Shown: positions 42,769-51,056 of the stretch, piece after piece
Layout: each line of letters opens with the position of its first letter
Position numbering within the stretch: position 1 is the stretch's first letter
Assembly (NCBI GenBank): GCA_900102115.1
Contig: FNAW01000004.1
Coordinates: 124,001-188,000 of the forward strand
Direction of reading: 5' to 3'
DNA: 64,000 nt
Source: Blastococcus fimeti
GTDB taxonomy: Bacteria; Actinomycetota; Actinomycetes; Mycobacteriales; Geodermatophilaceae
The notes under the pieces: generated by a model
Database searches by the model: none
What the model was told of the DNA's origin: nothing
Seen by the model: only the letters and a program-made list of their open reading frames with translations
Translations under genes and position numbers: made by a program

Positions 42769-43701
42769 TCAGGCCGGCGACGCGCCCTCGGCGGGCAGCT
42801 CGCTGACGAACTCGTGCAGCCAGGTGCGCAGCGCGGGGCCGAGATCGTCGCGCTCGGCGGCCAGCCGGATGACCGCCTTGAGGTAGTCCAGCTTGTCGCC
42901 GGTGTCGTACCGGCGGCCGCTGAACACGACGCCGTGGACGGGCTCCCCGCGCGCCACGAGGGTGGCCAGCGCGTCGGTCAGCTGGATCTCCCCGCCGCGG
43001 CCGGGCTCGGTCTCGCGCAGCACGTCGAAGACCTGCGGGCTCAGCACGTAGCGGCCGATGATCGCCAGGCTGCTGGGCGCCTCCTCGATCGGCGGCTTCT
43101 CGACCAGGCCGGTGACGGTCACGACCTCGTCGCCGTCCAGCGCCGGCTGCCCGCCCGGCTCGACGGCGACCGCGCCGTACTTGTCGATGTTCTCCATGCC
43201 GACGTCGAGCAGCGCGATGACCGAGCCGCCGTGCTCGGCCTGCACGGCGAGCATCTGCTCGAGCAGGTGGTCGCGGGCGTCGATGAGGTCGTCACCGAGC
43301 AGGACGGCGAACGGCTCGTCGCCGACGAACGCCGCGGCCTGGAGGACGGCGTGGCCCAGGCCCTTGGCCTCGCCCTGCCGGACGAAGTGCACCTGGGCGA
43401 TGTCGGTGGAGGAGCGGACGGCGTCGAGGCGCGACTGGTCGCCCTTCTTCTCCAGCGCCGTCTCGAGCTCGGGGGTGCTGTCGAAGAAGTCCTCGATGGC
43501 GCCCTTGTTCCGACCGGTCACCATCAGCACCTCGGGCAGGCCCGCGCGGGCGGCCTCCTCGACGATGTACTGCAGCGCCGGACGGTCGACGACGGGCAGC
43601 AGTTCCTTGGGCACGGCCTTGGTCGCCGGCAGGAAGCGTGTGCCCATCCCTGCGACGGGGATGACGGCCTTGCGTGCAGGTCGGGCGCCCGAGGTCGACA
43701 T
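42769..43701 (-). CDS. galU: UTP--glucose-1-phosphate uridylyltransferase
   Basis: The 310-residue enzyme makes UDP-glucose. It shows KAVIPVAGMGTRFLPATKA with the nucleotide loop GMGTRFLP, VPKELLPVVDRPALQYIVEEA, VRQGEAKGLGHAVL, LLGDDLID and VEKP. UDP-glucose feeds cell-wall and surface glycans, including perhaps the polysaccharide locus of this window. ATG 43701 is six bases after TAGGCT and shares a nearly palindromic divergent promoter with the 5-FCL gene. Confidence 0.96.
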   Translation of the reverse strand: MSTSGARPARKAVIPVAGMGTRFLPATKAVPKELLPVVDRPALQYIVEEAARAGLPEVLMVTGRNKGAIEDFFDSTPELETALEKKGDQSRLDAVRSSTDIAQVHFVRQGEAKGLGHAVLQAAAFVGDEPFAVLLGDDLIDARDHLLEQMLAVQAEHGGSVIALLDVGMENIDKYGAVAVEPGGQPALDGDEVVTVTGLVEKPPIEEAPSSLAIIGRYVLSPQVFDVLRETEPGRGGEIQLTDALATLVARGEPVHGVVFSGRRYDTGDKLDYLKAVIRLAAERDDLGPALRTWLHEFVSELPAEGASPA

Positions 43702-43707
43702 CCCGGC

Positions 43708-43721
43708 AGCCTAGCTAGCCT
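43708..43721. promoter_or_regulatory. Paired divergent leaderless -10 elements between galU and 5-FCL
   Basis: Minus-strand TAGGCT (43713-43708) lies six bases before galU ATG 43701. Plus-strand TAGCCT (43716-43721) lies six bases before the 5-FCL ATG 43728. The 24-base region 43704-43727 is an inverted repeat with only one mismatched base pair (two positions). Only 26 bases separate the two start codons. Confidence 0.65.
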
Positions 43722-43727
43722 GCCGGC

Positions 43728-44375
43728 ATGGCTCCCGGTGGAGATCCGATCGGTGGAGATCCGATGAGCGGGGATCCGGCCGCCGCGAAGGCGGCGCTCC
43801 GCGCGCGGCACCTGGCGGCGCGCCGGGCCCGTCCCCCGGCCGCCCGGGCGGAGGCGGCCGACGCGGTCGCCGCGGCACTGCTCGGGGGCCTCGGCGCGGC
43901 CGGCACGCTCGCCGCGCACGTGCCGGACGAGACCGAACCGGGGCACGGCCGGCTCCCGGCGGCGCTCGCCGGATCGGGCGCGCGCGTCCTGCTGCCGGTG
44001 GTGCCCGCGCAGGGCCGCGCGCTGGCGTGGGCGGTCGCCGACGGGCGGCTGGTGCCCGGGCGGTTCGGCCTGCTCGAGCCGGCCGGCCCGCGGCTGGGGC
44101 CGGAGGCGATCGGCACCGCGGACGTCGTCGTCGTCCCGGCGCTGGCGGTGTCCCGCGAGGGGGTGCGGCTCGGCCGGGGCGGGGGCTACTACGACCGGGC
44201 GCTGGCGCACGCCCGCCCGGACACCGTCGTCGTGGCGGTGGTGTTCGACGACGAACTGCTCGACGAGGTGCCCGCCGAGCCGCACGACCACCGGGTGACC
44301 GCCGTCGTGACCCCCTCGGGGGGCTGGGAGATCATCGGCACCCCGCACCTCCCCCGTCGAACGGAGTCCCCGTGA
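43728..44375 (+). CDS. 5-formyltetrahydrofolate cyclo-ligase
   Basis: The protein has 215 residues from ATG 43728. KAALRARHLAARRARP opens the fold, GFGLLEP-like GRFGLLEPAGP follows, and VVVVPALAVSREGVRLGRGGGYYDRAL contains the conserved GRGGGYYDR ATP/folate site. It converts 5-formyl-THF to 5,10-methenyl-THF with ATP. Two starts are credible: the leaderless ATG 43728, and in-frame ATG 43764 with GGTGGAG five bases upstream. A 14-15-base tandem repeat duplicates that ribosome site (43737-43766). It corresponds to Rv0992c next to galU. Confidence 0.9.
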   Translation: MAPGGDPIGGDPMSGDPAAAKAALRARHLAARRARPPAARAEAADAVAAALLGGLGAAGTLAAHVPDETEPGHGRLPAALAGSGARVLLPVVPAQGRALAWAVADGRLVPGRFGLLEPAGPRLGPEAIGTADVVVVPALAVSREGVRLGRGGGYYDRALAHARPDTVVVAVVFDDELLDEVPAEPHDHRVTAVVTPSGGWEIIGTPHLPRRTESP

Positions 44376-45910
44376 CAGCCGCCCCCGACCGGCCCCCGCG
44401 GCTGGACGCCCGCGCGCTGCGCGACCTGGTGCTCGATCCGGGCTCGTGGCGGTCCTGGGACTCCCCCGTCCCGGCGCGCGAGGTCGGCGAGGAGTACGCC
44501 CGCGACCTGGCCCGCGCAGCGGAGACGACGCGGCAGGACGAGTCGATCATCACCGGCGAGGGGCTGCTGCGCGGGCGGCGCGTCGCCGTGGTCGCCGGGG
44601 AGTTCGGGTTCCTGGCCGGCTCGATCGGGGTGGCGGCTGCCGACCGGCTGATCGCCGCGGTCGAGCGGGCGACCGACGAGGGGCTGCCGCTGCTGGCGGC
44701 GCCGGTCTCCGGGGGCACCCGCATGCAGGAGGGCACCGTCGCCTTCCTGCAGATGATCGGCATCACCGCGGCGATCGCCCGCCACAAGCAGGCCGGCCTC
44801 CCCTACCTGGTCTACCTGCGCAACCCCACCTTCGGCGGAGTGCTGGCGTCGTGGGGCTCGCTCGGGCACGTGACCATCGCCGAGCCCGGGGCCTCGATCG
44901 GGTTCCTCGGCCCGCGGGTGTTCGAGGCGCTGTACGGCGAGCCGTTCCCCGAGGGCGTGCAGACCGCCGAGCACATGGCCGAGCACGGCCTCATCGACGC
45001 CGTCGTCCCGCACGACGAGATCGCCGAGGTGGCCGACCGGGCGCTGCGGGTGCTCGCCGCCCGGCAGACCTGGCACGTCGACGTCGCCTCCGCCGACCGG
45101 CCCACTGCGGAGGACGGCGCCGACTCCGACGATCCGGAGGACGGCCGCACAGCGTGGGACGTGGTCACCGCCTCCCGGCGGGAGGACCGCCCCGGTGTGC
45201 GGCGGCTCCTGCGCACCGCGGCCACCGACGTCGTCGGCCTCTCCGGCACCGGGGCCGGCGAGAAGGACCCGGGACTGCTGCTGGCGCTGGCCCGCTTCGG
45301 CGGGGCGCCCTGCGTCGTGCTGGGCCAGGACCGGCGCGGTCAGTCGACGGCGGCGCCGCTGGGCCCGGCCGCGCTGCGGGAGGCGCGGCGCGGCATGCAC
45401 CTGGCGCGGGAGCTGCGGCTGCCGCTGGTGACGCTGATCGACACCCCGGGCGCGGCACTGTCCCGCGAGGCCGAGGAGGGCGGGCTCGCCGGGGAGATCG
45501 CCCGCTGCCTGCAGGACCTGGTGATGCTGCAGGCGCCGACGCTGGCGGTCCTGCTCGGCCAGGGCACCGGCGGCGGAGCACTGGCGCTGGTGCCGGCCGA
45601 CCGGGTTCTCGCCGCGGCCAACGGCTGGCTCGGGCCGCTCCCCCCGGAGGGCGCCTCGGCGATCGTGCACCGCGACACCGACCACGCCGGAGAAATGGCC
45701 GCGGCGCAGGGCGTGCGGGCCACCGACCTGTGGCGGGCGGGGATCGTCCACCGCGTCGTCCCGGAGCGGCCGGACGCCGCCGACGAACCGACCGACTTCT
45801 GCCTGCGCCTGGGCCGGGTGCTCGGCGAGGAGCTGGCCGGCCTGCTCGGCCGCGACGACACCGAGCGCTTCCGCACCCGGCTGCACCGGTACCGCCACCT
45901 CGGCCGCTGA
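44372..45910 (+). CDS. Fused AccD/AccA-like carboxyltransferase (AccD3-type)
   Basis: The 512-residue protein starts at GTG 44372 (GGAG five bases upstream, GTGA overlap with 5-FCL). The N-terminal half is a beta-type carboxyltransferase crotonase fold (GRRVAVVAGEFGFLAGSIGV, APVSGGTRMQEGTVAFLQM, LRNPTFGGVLASWGSLG, AEPGASIGFLGPRV). The C-terminal half is alpha-type (LPLVTLIDTPGAALSREAEEGG, LLGQGTGGGALALVPADRV). The four-Cys zinc ribbon of plastid/E. coli AccD is absent. It resembles Rv0904c AccD3. It should transfer carboxyl from biotin to an acyl-CoA; the cognate biotin carboxylase is not in the window. Confidence 0.85.
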   Translation: MTAAPDRPPRLDARALRDLVLDPGSWRSWDSPVPAREVGEEYARDLARAAETTRQDESIITGEGLLRGRRVAVVAGEFGFLAGSIGVAAADRLIAAVERATDEGLPLLAAPVSGGTRMQEGTVAFLQMIGITAAIARHKQAGLPYLVYLRNPTFGGVLASWGSLGHVTIAEPGASIGFLGPRVFEALYGEPFPEGVQTAEHMAEHGLIDAVVPHDEIAEVADRALRVLAARQTWHVDVASADRPTAEDGADSDDPEDGRTAWDVVTASRREDRPGVRRLLRTAATDVVGLSGTGAGEKDPGLLLALARFGGAPCVVLGQDRRGQSTAAPLGPAALREARRGMHLARELRLPLVTLIDTPGAALSREAEEGGLAGEIARCLQDLVMLQAPTLAVLLGQGTGGGALALVPADRVLAAANGWLGPLPPEGASAIVHRDTDHAGEMAAAQGVRATDLWRAGIVHRVVPERPDAADEPTDFCLRLGRVLGEELAGLLGRDDTERFRTRLHRYRHLGR

Positions 45911-45919
45911 CCGGAGGGC

Positions 45920-46411
45920 TCAGGCCAGCTCGTCGCCCTCGCGAAGGCGCAGGGTGTGGGCGGGGTCCAGGCGATCGAGCACCGCCTGCAGCGCGTCACC
46001 GAGCACGCGGGTCTGCTCTCCGGTCAACGGCTCGAACAGCGCGCTGCGGACGGCGTCGACGTGACCGGGCGCCAGCGTCCGGACGACGTCCCAGCCCGCG
46101 TCGGTCAGGACGGCGAGGTTGCCGCGGCCGTCGTCGCTCGCCCGCTCGCGGCGCACCCAGCCGCGCTCCTCGAGCCGGGCGACGGTGTGCGAGAGCCGGC
46201 TCTGCGACTGGTTGGACCGGCGCGCCAGGTCGCTCATCCGGCGGCTGCGGCCGGGGGCCTCGGAGAGCATCGCCAGCACGACGTAGGCGGCGTGGCCGAG
46301 GCCGGCGTCGCGCTGCAGCTGGGCGTCCAGCGCGCGGGGCAGCAGCTCGGAGACCGACAGCCAGGCCCGCCAGGCCCGCTGCTGGTCCTCGTCCAGCCAC
46401 CGCTGCGCCAC
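45920..46411 (-). CDS. MarR-family transcriptional regulator
   Basis: The 163-residue protein (from GTG 46411) has a winged helix: HAAYVVLAMLSEAPGRSRRMSDLARRSNQSQSRLSHTVARLEERGWVRRE, then the wing ASDDGRGNLAVLTDAG. GTG 46411 is chosen because TACGGT lies exactly six bases upstream, a leaderless arrangement; GTG 46441 would add ten residues and erase this promoter. The target is unknown. It converges with the carboxyltransferase gene. Confidence 0.88.
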   Translation of the reverse strand: MAQRWLDEDQQRAWRAWLSVSELLPRALDAQLQRDAGLGHAAYVVLAMLSEAPGRSRRMSDLARRSNQSQSRLSHTVARLEERGWVRRERASDDGRGNLAVLTDAGWDVVRTLAPGHVDAVRSALFEPLTGEQTRVLGDALQAVLDRLDPAHTLRLREGDELA

Positions 46412-46417
46412 GGCGCG

Positions 46418-46423
46418 ACCGTA
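46418..46423 (-). promoter_or_regulatory. -10 element (TACGGT) of leaderless marR-type gene
   Basis: TACGGT on the minus strand is followed by six bases and GTG 46411, with no ribosome site. Confidence 0.5.
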
Positions 46424-46454
46424 CTGCGCAGGCGCGATCACGCCCGGGAGCGGG

Positions 46455-46751
46455 TCAGGGCCGCGGGTTCACCCGGGTCCAGGGGCGGTCGTCCCGGCGG
46501 CCACCCAGGGCCGCCCGGCACCGGCGGCACACCGCCTGGACGCCCTCCGCGTGCCTGCCGCTCTCCGGCTGGACATCGGCCCAGCTGACGTGCGGGAACC
46601 GGGACAACCTCGACCGGTACAGGGACAGGCCGCAGACGGTCTCGTTGCGCCCGCGCTCCCAGCCGTGCACCTCACCGGAGGGGTAGCGGATGCCGTCCTC
46701 GGGGTCGACCCAGCGGCCCCCTGCCGCGACCGCCGCGCTGCTCGCTGCCAT
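46455..46751 (-). CDS. Small conserved Cys-containing actinobacterial protein, unknown function
   Basis: The 98-residue protein begins at ATG 46751. The segment GRWVDPEDGIRYPSGEVHGWERGRNETVCGLSLYRSRLSRFPHVSW, ending in a CRRC and WTRVNPRP, looks like a conserved actinobacterial family. C41, the C75-x2-C78 pair (approximate positions) and nearby His could bind zinc. No named domain was recognised. It stands between the MarR and chromate-transporter genes in the same direction. Confidence 0.65.
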   Translation of the reverse strand: MAASSAAVAAGGRWVDPEDGIRYPSGEVHGWERGRNETVCGLSLYRSRLSRFPHVSWADVQPESGRHAEGVQAVCRRCRAALGGRRDDRPWTRVNPRP

Positions 46752-46780
46752 GGCGGCTCCCTACCCCTCCGGCGGGCACA

Positions 46781-48175
46781 TCAGGCCAGCGGCAACCCGG
46801 CCAGGCCGGCGACGAGGCCGAGCAGCGCGCAGGCGCCCAGGGTGCGCAGCACCGACCACTTCAGGCGGAACAGCAGCATCGCCGCGACGAGGGCGATGAC
46901 CAGGGGCACGAGCCGCAGGGTGGCGAGGTCGGGCAGCTCGAGGGCCAGCGGCCCGTCGTCCAGGGCCACGGTCCCGTCGAACAGCGTGTGGACGGCGAAG
47001 TAGACGCCGAGGTTGGCGATCACCCCGACGACGGAGGCGGTGATGCCGGTCAGCGCCGCCGAGAGCGACCGGTTGCCGCGCAGCCGCTCCATGTACGGGG
47101 CGCCGAGCAGCACGAACAGGAAGCTCGGCACGAAGGTGACCCAGGTGACCAGCAGCGAGGCCAGCACCGCCGCCACCCACGGGTCGAGGTCCCCCGGGTT
47201 GCGGTAGGCGCCCAGGAACGCCACGAACTGGACCACCATGATCAGCGGCCCGGGCGTGGTCTCGGCCAGCGCCAGCCCGCGGACCATCTCGCGCGGCGCC
47301 AGCCAGCCGTAGACCTCGACCGCCTGCTGCGCGACGTAGGCCAGCACCGCGTAGGCGCCACCGAAGGTGACCACGGCCGCGCCGGAGAAGAAGAGCCCCT
47401 GCTCGGTGAGGACGCTCCCCGCCCCGGTCAGCAGCGCGACCGCCGCCAGGGGGACTCCCCAGACCAGCAGCCCGACGAGGAGCACCCGCAGGGTGCGACG
47501 GGCGGACGGCGCCTCGTGGTGCAGGACGTCGTCGGAGATGACCGGTGCCGGGCCGGCGTCCGGCCCGTCGGCGGCCTTCGGGCCCGGCAGCGCCGCCGGT
47601 CGCCAGCGGCCCAGGGCCCACCCGGCGAGGCCGGCCACACCCACGACGAGCGGGAAGGGCACGCCGAACACGGCGAGCGCGACGAACGACGCGACCGCCA
47701 GCGCGACGAGAGCCCGGCTGTCCAGCGCCTTCTTCCCGACCCGGATCACGGCCTGCACGACGATGGCCAGCACCGCCGCCGCGAGCCCCGTGAACACGGC
47801 GGTGACGCCGGTCGTGGTGCCGAACTGCACGTAGACGGCCGAGAGCGCCAGGAGCGCGACGACGCCGGGGAGGACGAAGAGCCCGCCGGCGACCAGTCCG
47901 CCGCGCGTGCCGTGCAGCAGCCAGCCGACGTAGGTGGCGAGTTGCTGGGCCTCCGGGCCCGGCAGCAGCGTGCAGTAGTTCAGCGCGTGCAGGAAGCGGC
48001 GCTGCCCGATCCACCGCTTCTCCTCGACGAGGGCGCGCTGCATCACCGCGATCTGGCCCGCCGGGCCGCCGAAGGTCTGCAGCGAGATGAGGAACCAGGT
48101 GCGCACGGCCGCGCCGAACGGCACGCCCGGCTCCTCGTGCGTGGCCTGCTGGGGCGGGGAGGCCTCGCCGGTCAT
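46781..48175 (-). CDS. chrA: ChrA-family chromate transporter
   Basis: The 464-residue protein starts at ATG 48175 with GAGGA upstream. Two homologous halves are present: WFLISLQTFGGPAGQIAVMQRALVEEKRWI ... LNYCTLLPGPEAQQLATYVGWLLHG in the first and FFSGAAVVTFGGAYAVLAYV ... LALAETTPGPLIMVVQFVAF in the second, each with the FGG and PGP signatures of CHR transporters. It exports chromate (or sulfate-like oxyanions) by proton-coupled transport. No chrB regulator is adjacent. Confidence 0.92.
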   Translation of the reverse strand: MTGEASPPQQATHEEPGVPFGAAVRTWFLISLQTFGGPAGQIAVMQRALVEEKRWIGQRRFLHALNYCTLLPGPEAQQLATYVGWLLHGTRGGLVAGGLFVLPGVVALLALSAVYVQFGTTTGVTAVFTGLAAAVLAIVVQAVIRVGKKALDSRALVALAVASFVALAVFGVPFPLVVGVAGLAGWALGRWRPAALPGPKAADGPDAGPAPVISDDVLHHEAPSARRTLRVLLVGLLVWGVPLAAVALLTGAGSVLTEQGLFFSGAAVVTFGGAYAVLAYVAQQAVEVYGWLAPREMVRGLALAETTPGPLIMVVQFVAFLGAYRNPGDLDPWVAAVLASLLVTWVTFVPSFLFVLLGAPYMERLRGNRSLSAALTGITASVVGVIANLGVYFAVHTLFDGTVALDDGPLALELPDLATLRLVPLVIALVAAMLLFRLKWSVLRTLGACALLGLVAGLAGLPLA

Positions 48176-48444
48176 GGACGTCCTCGTCTGTCGGTGGGTG
48201 TGGGATCGCTGCGCCGGCGCATCAAGCCGACTCCGAGCCGAGCAGGAAGCGGCGGCGAGTACCGGCTCCACGGCTGGGAGGGTGGCTCTGCGGTCGACGT
48301 TCCGTCGAATCGTGCGCGCCGGGAGGGAGCCGGGTGGGCTCGTGCTGCCCGCCCCGCCGACGAGCAGAGACCGGCGCAGCGCTCACAGCGGACTCCCAGC
48401 CCCGATCCAGGACGCGGGGAGCGGGGTTGCGCACTCTCCTCCAC

Positions 48445-49722
48445 ATGAGCAGTCTCCGACCCCTGGCCGCCACGGCCTCCACCGCCCGCCGACGCACCCT
48501 CACCCTGGCCACCTCCCTCGTGCTGAGCGCCGGCCTCGCCCTGACCGGATGCGGCAGCGTCACGACGACCGCTTCGGAGAGCAGTGCGTCGACCGCCACG
48601 TCGGCCACGGAGACCGCGCCGACCTCGACCGGCGACGCCACCACGACGACGCAGACCATCAGCGAGACCGCCGTTGCGACCGAGGCCTTCCTGGCCACCC
48701 TCAGCGAGGAGCAGCGCGCGGCGGTTCTGTACGACTACGACGACGAGACCAGGACCACGTCCTGGTCGAACTTTCCCGTCACCTTCGTCGAGCGGGCCGG
48801 CCTGAACCTCACCGACCTCACCGAGGAGCAGCAGACTGCCGCCCTGGCCGTGCTCGAATCGCTGCTCAGCGACGAGGCCTACCAGACCGTCACCGCGATC
48901 ATGGGCGGGGACGAGTACCTGCACCAGTACTCCAGCTCGACCGAGGAGAGCCTCGGTCAGTACTACATCGCCTTCTTCGGCGACCCCTCCGACACCGACG
49001 CCTTCGAGGTGCAGTTCGGCGGCCACCACCTGGGCATCAACGCCACCCTCGACGGCGCCACGAACGAGATCACGTTCGCTCCGACCCACCTGGGGGTGCA
49101 GCCGGCGGTCTACACCGACGCGGACGGCAACGAGGTGCAGCCGTTCGAGGGCATCTACACCGACGCCTTCGCCTTCTTCGACAGCCTCACCGCCGAGCAG
49201 CAGGCGACCTTGACCTCCGGCGACGTCAGCTCCTGTGCGCCAGGTGACACGTGCGACTTCGCCACCGGCGCAGGGCTCAGCGGCGCGGACCTCACCGACG
49301 AGCAGAAGCAGCTGCTGCTCGAGCTCGTCGCCAACTGGGCGGGCATGGCCGACGCGGAGAGCGCCGCGAGCACCCTCGCCCAGATCGAGGCCACCCTCGA
49401 TGACACGGTCGTGGCCTGGTCCGGTGAGACCACCTACGACATGAGCACCGGCGACGGGATCTCCTTCTCGATCTCCGGGCCGGACGTGTACGTGTCGTTC
49501 CAGGCGCAGAACGGGTCCGCCGGCGCCGACGTCGAGGGCGTGAGCACCTCCGGGTGGGGGCACGTGCACACCATCCACCGCGACCCCGGCAACGACTACG
49601 CCGGCAGCGTGACCCAGCAGGCCGCTACGTCCGGGCCCGGAGGTGGCGGTGGGAGCGGCCTGACCATGCCCAGCGGCGACGCCGGGACCCCACCCGACGG
49701 CACCGCACCACCGTCGAACTGA
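48445..49722 (+). CDS. DUF3500 lipoprotein
   Basis: The 425-residue protein starts at ATG 48445. A lipoprotein signal ends with LALTGC, Cys36. A Ser/Thr-rich linker follows (about 37-75, possible O-mannosylation). The DUF3500 core has FLATLSEEQRAAVLYDYDD, FGGHHLGINATL and AGMADAESA, and the C-terminal GHVHTIHRDPGNDYAG is the conserved end of the family. Function is unknown; the HH and HVH histidines suggest metal binding. It stands alone, divergent from chrA by 269 bases. Confidence 0.8.
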   Translation: MSSLRPLAATASTARRRTLTLATSLVLSAGLALTGCGSVTTTASESSASTATSATETAPTSTGDATTTTQTISETAVATEAFLATLSEEQRAAVLYDYDDETRTTSWSNFPVTFVERAGLNLTDLTEEQQTAALAVLESLLSDEAYQTVTAIMGGDEYLHQYSSSTEESLGQYYIAFFGDPSDTDAFEVQFGGHHLGINATLDGATNEITFAPTHLGVQPAVYTDADGNEVQPFEGIYTDAFAFFDSLTAEQQATLTSGDVSSCAPGDTCDFATGAGLSGADLTDEQKQLLLELVANWAGMADAESAASTLAQIEATLDDTVVAWSGETTYDMSTGDGISFSISGPDVYVSFQAQNGSAGADVEGVSTSGWGHVHTIHRDPGNDYAGSVTQQAATSGPGGGGGSGLTMPSGDAGTPPDGTAPPSN

Positions 49723-49991
49723 GGGCATGCCCATGCGAGACATCCGGGCGGGACCCGGGAGACGGGCGGTGCGCCGCCGGCAACTCGCCTCGCGATGTCG
49801 CCTCGCGCCGGCGGACCCGCCCGCGCTCCCGCCGTGCCACGCCGGGCGGATCGCGGCCCCCTCGTCCACCGGCGAACGTGACCCTCGCCCGCAGTCGTGG
49901 ACGGGCGGGCGGTCATGGCGCATCATTGGCAGTCGCCGGGCGAGAGTGCCAGCCCGGCACCCACCTCCGCTCGACCAGGGAGCCCACGCAC

Positions 49992-50303
49992 GTGCCGACC
50001 TACCAGTACGCCTGCACCAACCCCGAGGTAAAGCACGAGTTCGAGCTCGTCCAGTCGTTCACCGACCCCGCGGTGACCGAGTGCCCGCAGTGCGGTGCGC
50101 CCGTGCGCAAGGTCTACGGCTCCGTGGGCGTCGTCTTCAAGGGCTCGGGCTTCTACCGGACCGACAGCCGCAAGGCGTCCTCGGCCACGGAGACCGCCTC
50201 GACGAGCAGCTCCTCCTCGGACAGCAAGCCGGCCGCCGCCGCGCCAGCCGCCTCCAGCACCCCGGCCTCGACGTCGGGCAGCGGGGCCAAGGCCGCCGAC
50301 TGA
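49992..50303 (+). CDS. Ruc/FmdB-like zinc-ribbon protein with missing cysteine
   Basis: The 103-residue protein starts at GTG 49992. The N-terminal FmdB-type ribbon MPTYQYACTNPEVKHEFELV ... TECPQCGAPVRKVYG is followed by VGVVFKGSGFYRTDSR and a 40-residue Ser/Ala-rich disordered tail. This matches Rv0991c (Ruc), a redox-regulated chaperone next to 5-FCL and galU in M. tuberculosis. Four Cys normally bind zinc. Here only Cys8, Cys31 and Cys34 remain, with Val13 where the second Cys is expected and His15 nearby. No gene is seen in the 269-base gap before it. Confidence 0.82.
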   Translation: MPTYQYACTNPEVKHEFELVQSFTDPAVTECPQCGAPVRKVYGSVGVVFKGSGFYRTDSRKASSATETASTSSSSSDSKPAAAAPAASSTPASTSGSGAKAAD

Positions 50304-50405
50304 TCCCGGTCGCCGGCTGACCCGGCCGGTCCACAGCCGGCCGGGCCGTCCACAACCTCGGCGGCCGCCCCCCCGCGGAGCCCCGGGCAGCAGCAGGCTC
50401 GGTGC

Positions 50406-51023
50406 ATGCCGCGCCTGCGCCGTCCCCGCTCCCCCGCCGTTCTCGCCCGCCGGATCGCCGCCGTCCTCCTGGCTGTGACCGCCGTGGCGCTGGCCCTGCG
50501 GCCCGGGCCACCGGCCGGCGCGGCCGCCCCGGAGGCGGTGCCGGTCGTGATCGCCGCCCGGTCGCTCGACGCAGGCCGGGCCCTGGGCGCCGACGACCTG
50601 GCCCTGAGCAACTACCCCGCCGCCACCGCGCCCGCGGGCGTGGTGGCCGACCCCGACCTGCTGATCGGCCGGGTGCTCGCCGGCGCGGTGCGCCCCGGTG
50701 AGCCCCTCACCGACGCCCGGATGGTCGGCCCGGGCCTCACGGCCCAGCTCCCCGAGGGCCAGGTGGCGGCCCCGGTCCGCCTCGCAGACCTCGCCGTGGC
50801 CGCGCTGGTGCGCACGGGCGACCGGGTCGACGTGCTGGCCACCGCCCCCGGGGCCGCGGAGGCCGAGCTCCTCGCCTCCGGGGTCCGGGTGCTCGCCGCG
50901 GGCGGTTCCGGGGAGGATCCGGCCGCCGGGTTGCTGCTCGTGGCCGTCGACACGCCGACGGCGGCGCGGCTCGCCGCAGCCGCGACCAGTTCGACGCTCA
51001 CCGTGAGCCTGCCGCCACCGTGA
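50406..51023 (+). CDS. SAF-domain (CpaB/RcpC-like) exported protein
   Basis: The 205-residue protein has a basic N terminus and a TM/signal at about 15-32. A SAF domain spans about 45-105 (VVIAARSLDAGRALGADDLALSNYPA, GRVLAGAVRPGEPLTDARMV), then a beta-rich RcpC/CpaB-like end (VRTGDRVDVLAT, LLLVAVDTPTAARLAAA). Such proteins occur in pilus assembly (CpaB) or as stand-alone SAF proteins near mscL in actinobacteria. No other pilus gene is present, so a pilus role is not supported. Confidence 0.75.
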   Translation: MPRLRRPRSPAVLARRIAAVLLAVTAVALALRPGPPAGAAAPEAVPVVIAARSLDAGRALGADDLALSNYPAATAPAGVVADPDLLIGRVLAGAVRPGEPLTDARMVGPGLTAQLPEGQVAAPVRLADLAVAALVRTGDRVDVLATAPGAAEAELLASGVRVLAAGGSGEDPAAGLLLVAVDTPTAARLAAAATSSTLTVSLPPP

Positions 51024-51056
51024 GCCCTCGCCAGCCCACCCCGCGACCCTGTTTGG

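Noticed and set aside
50406..51023. CpaB-like protein as evidence for a Tad/Flp pilus
   Set aside because: No prepilin, ATPase or TadB/TadC genes are present; stand-alone SAF proteins near mscL are common in actinobacteria.
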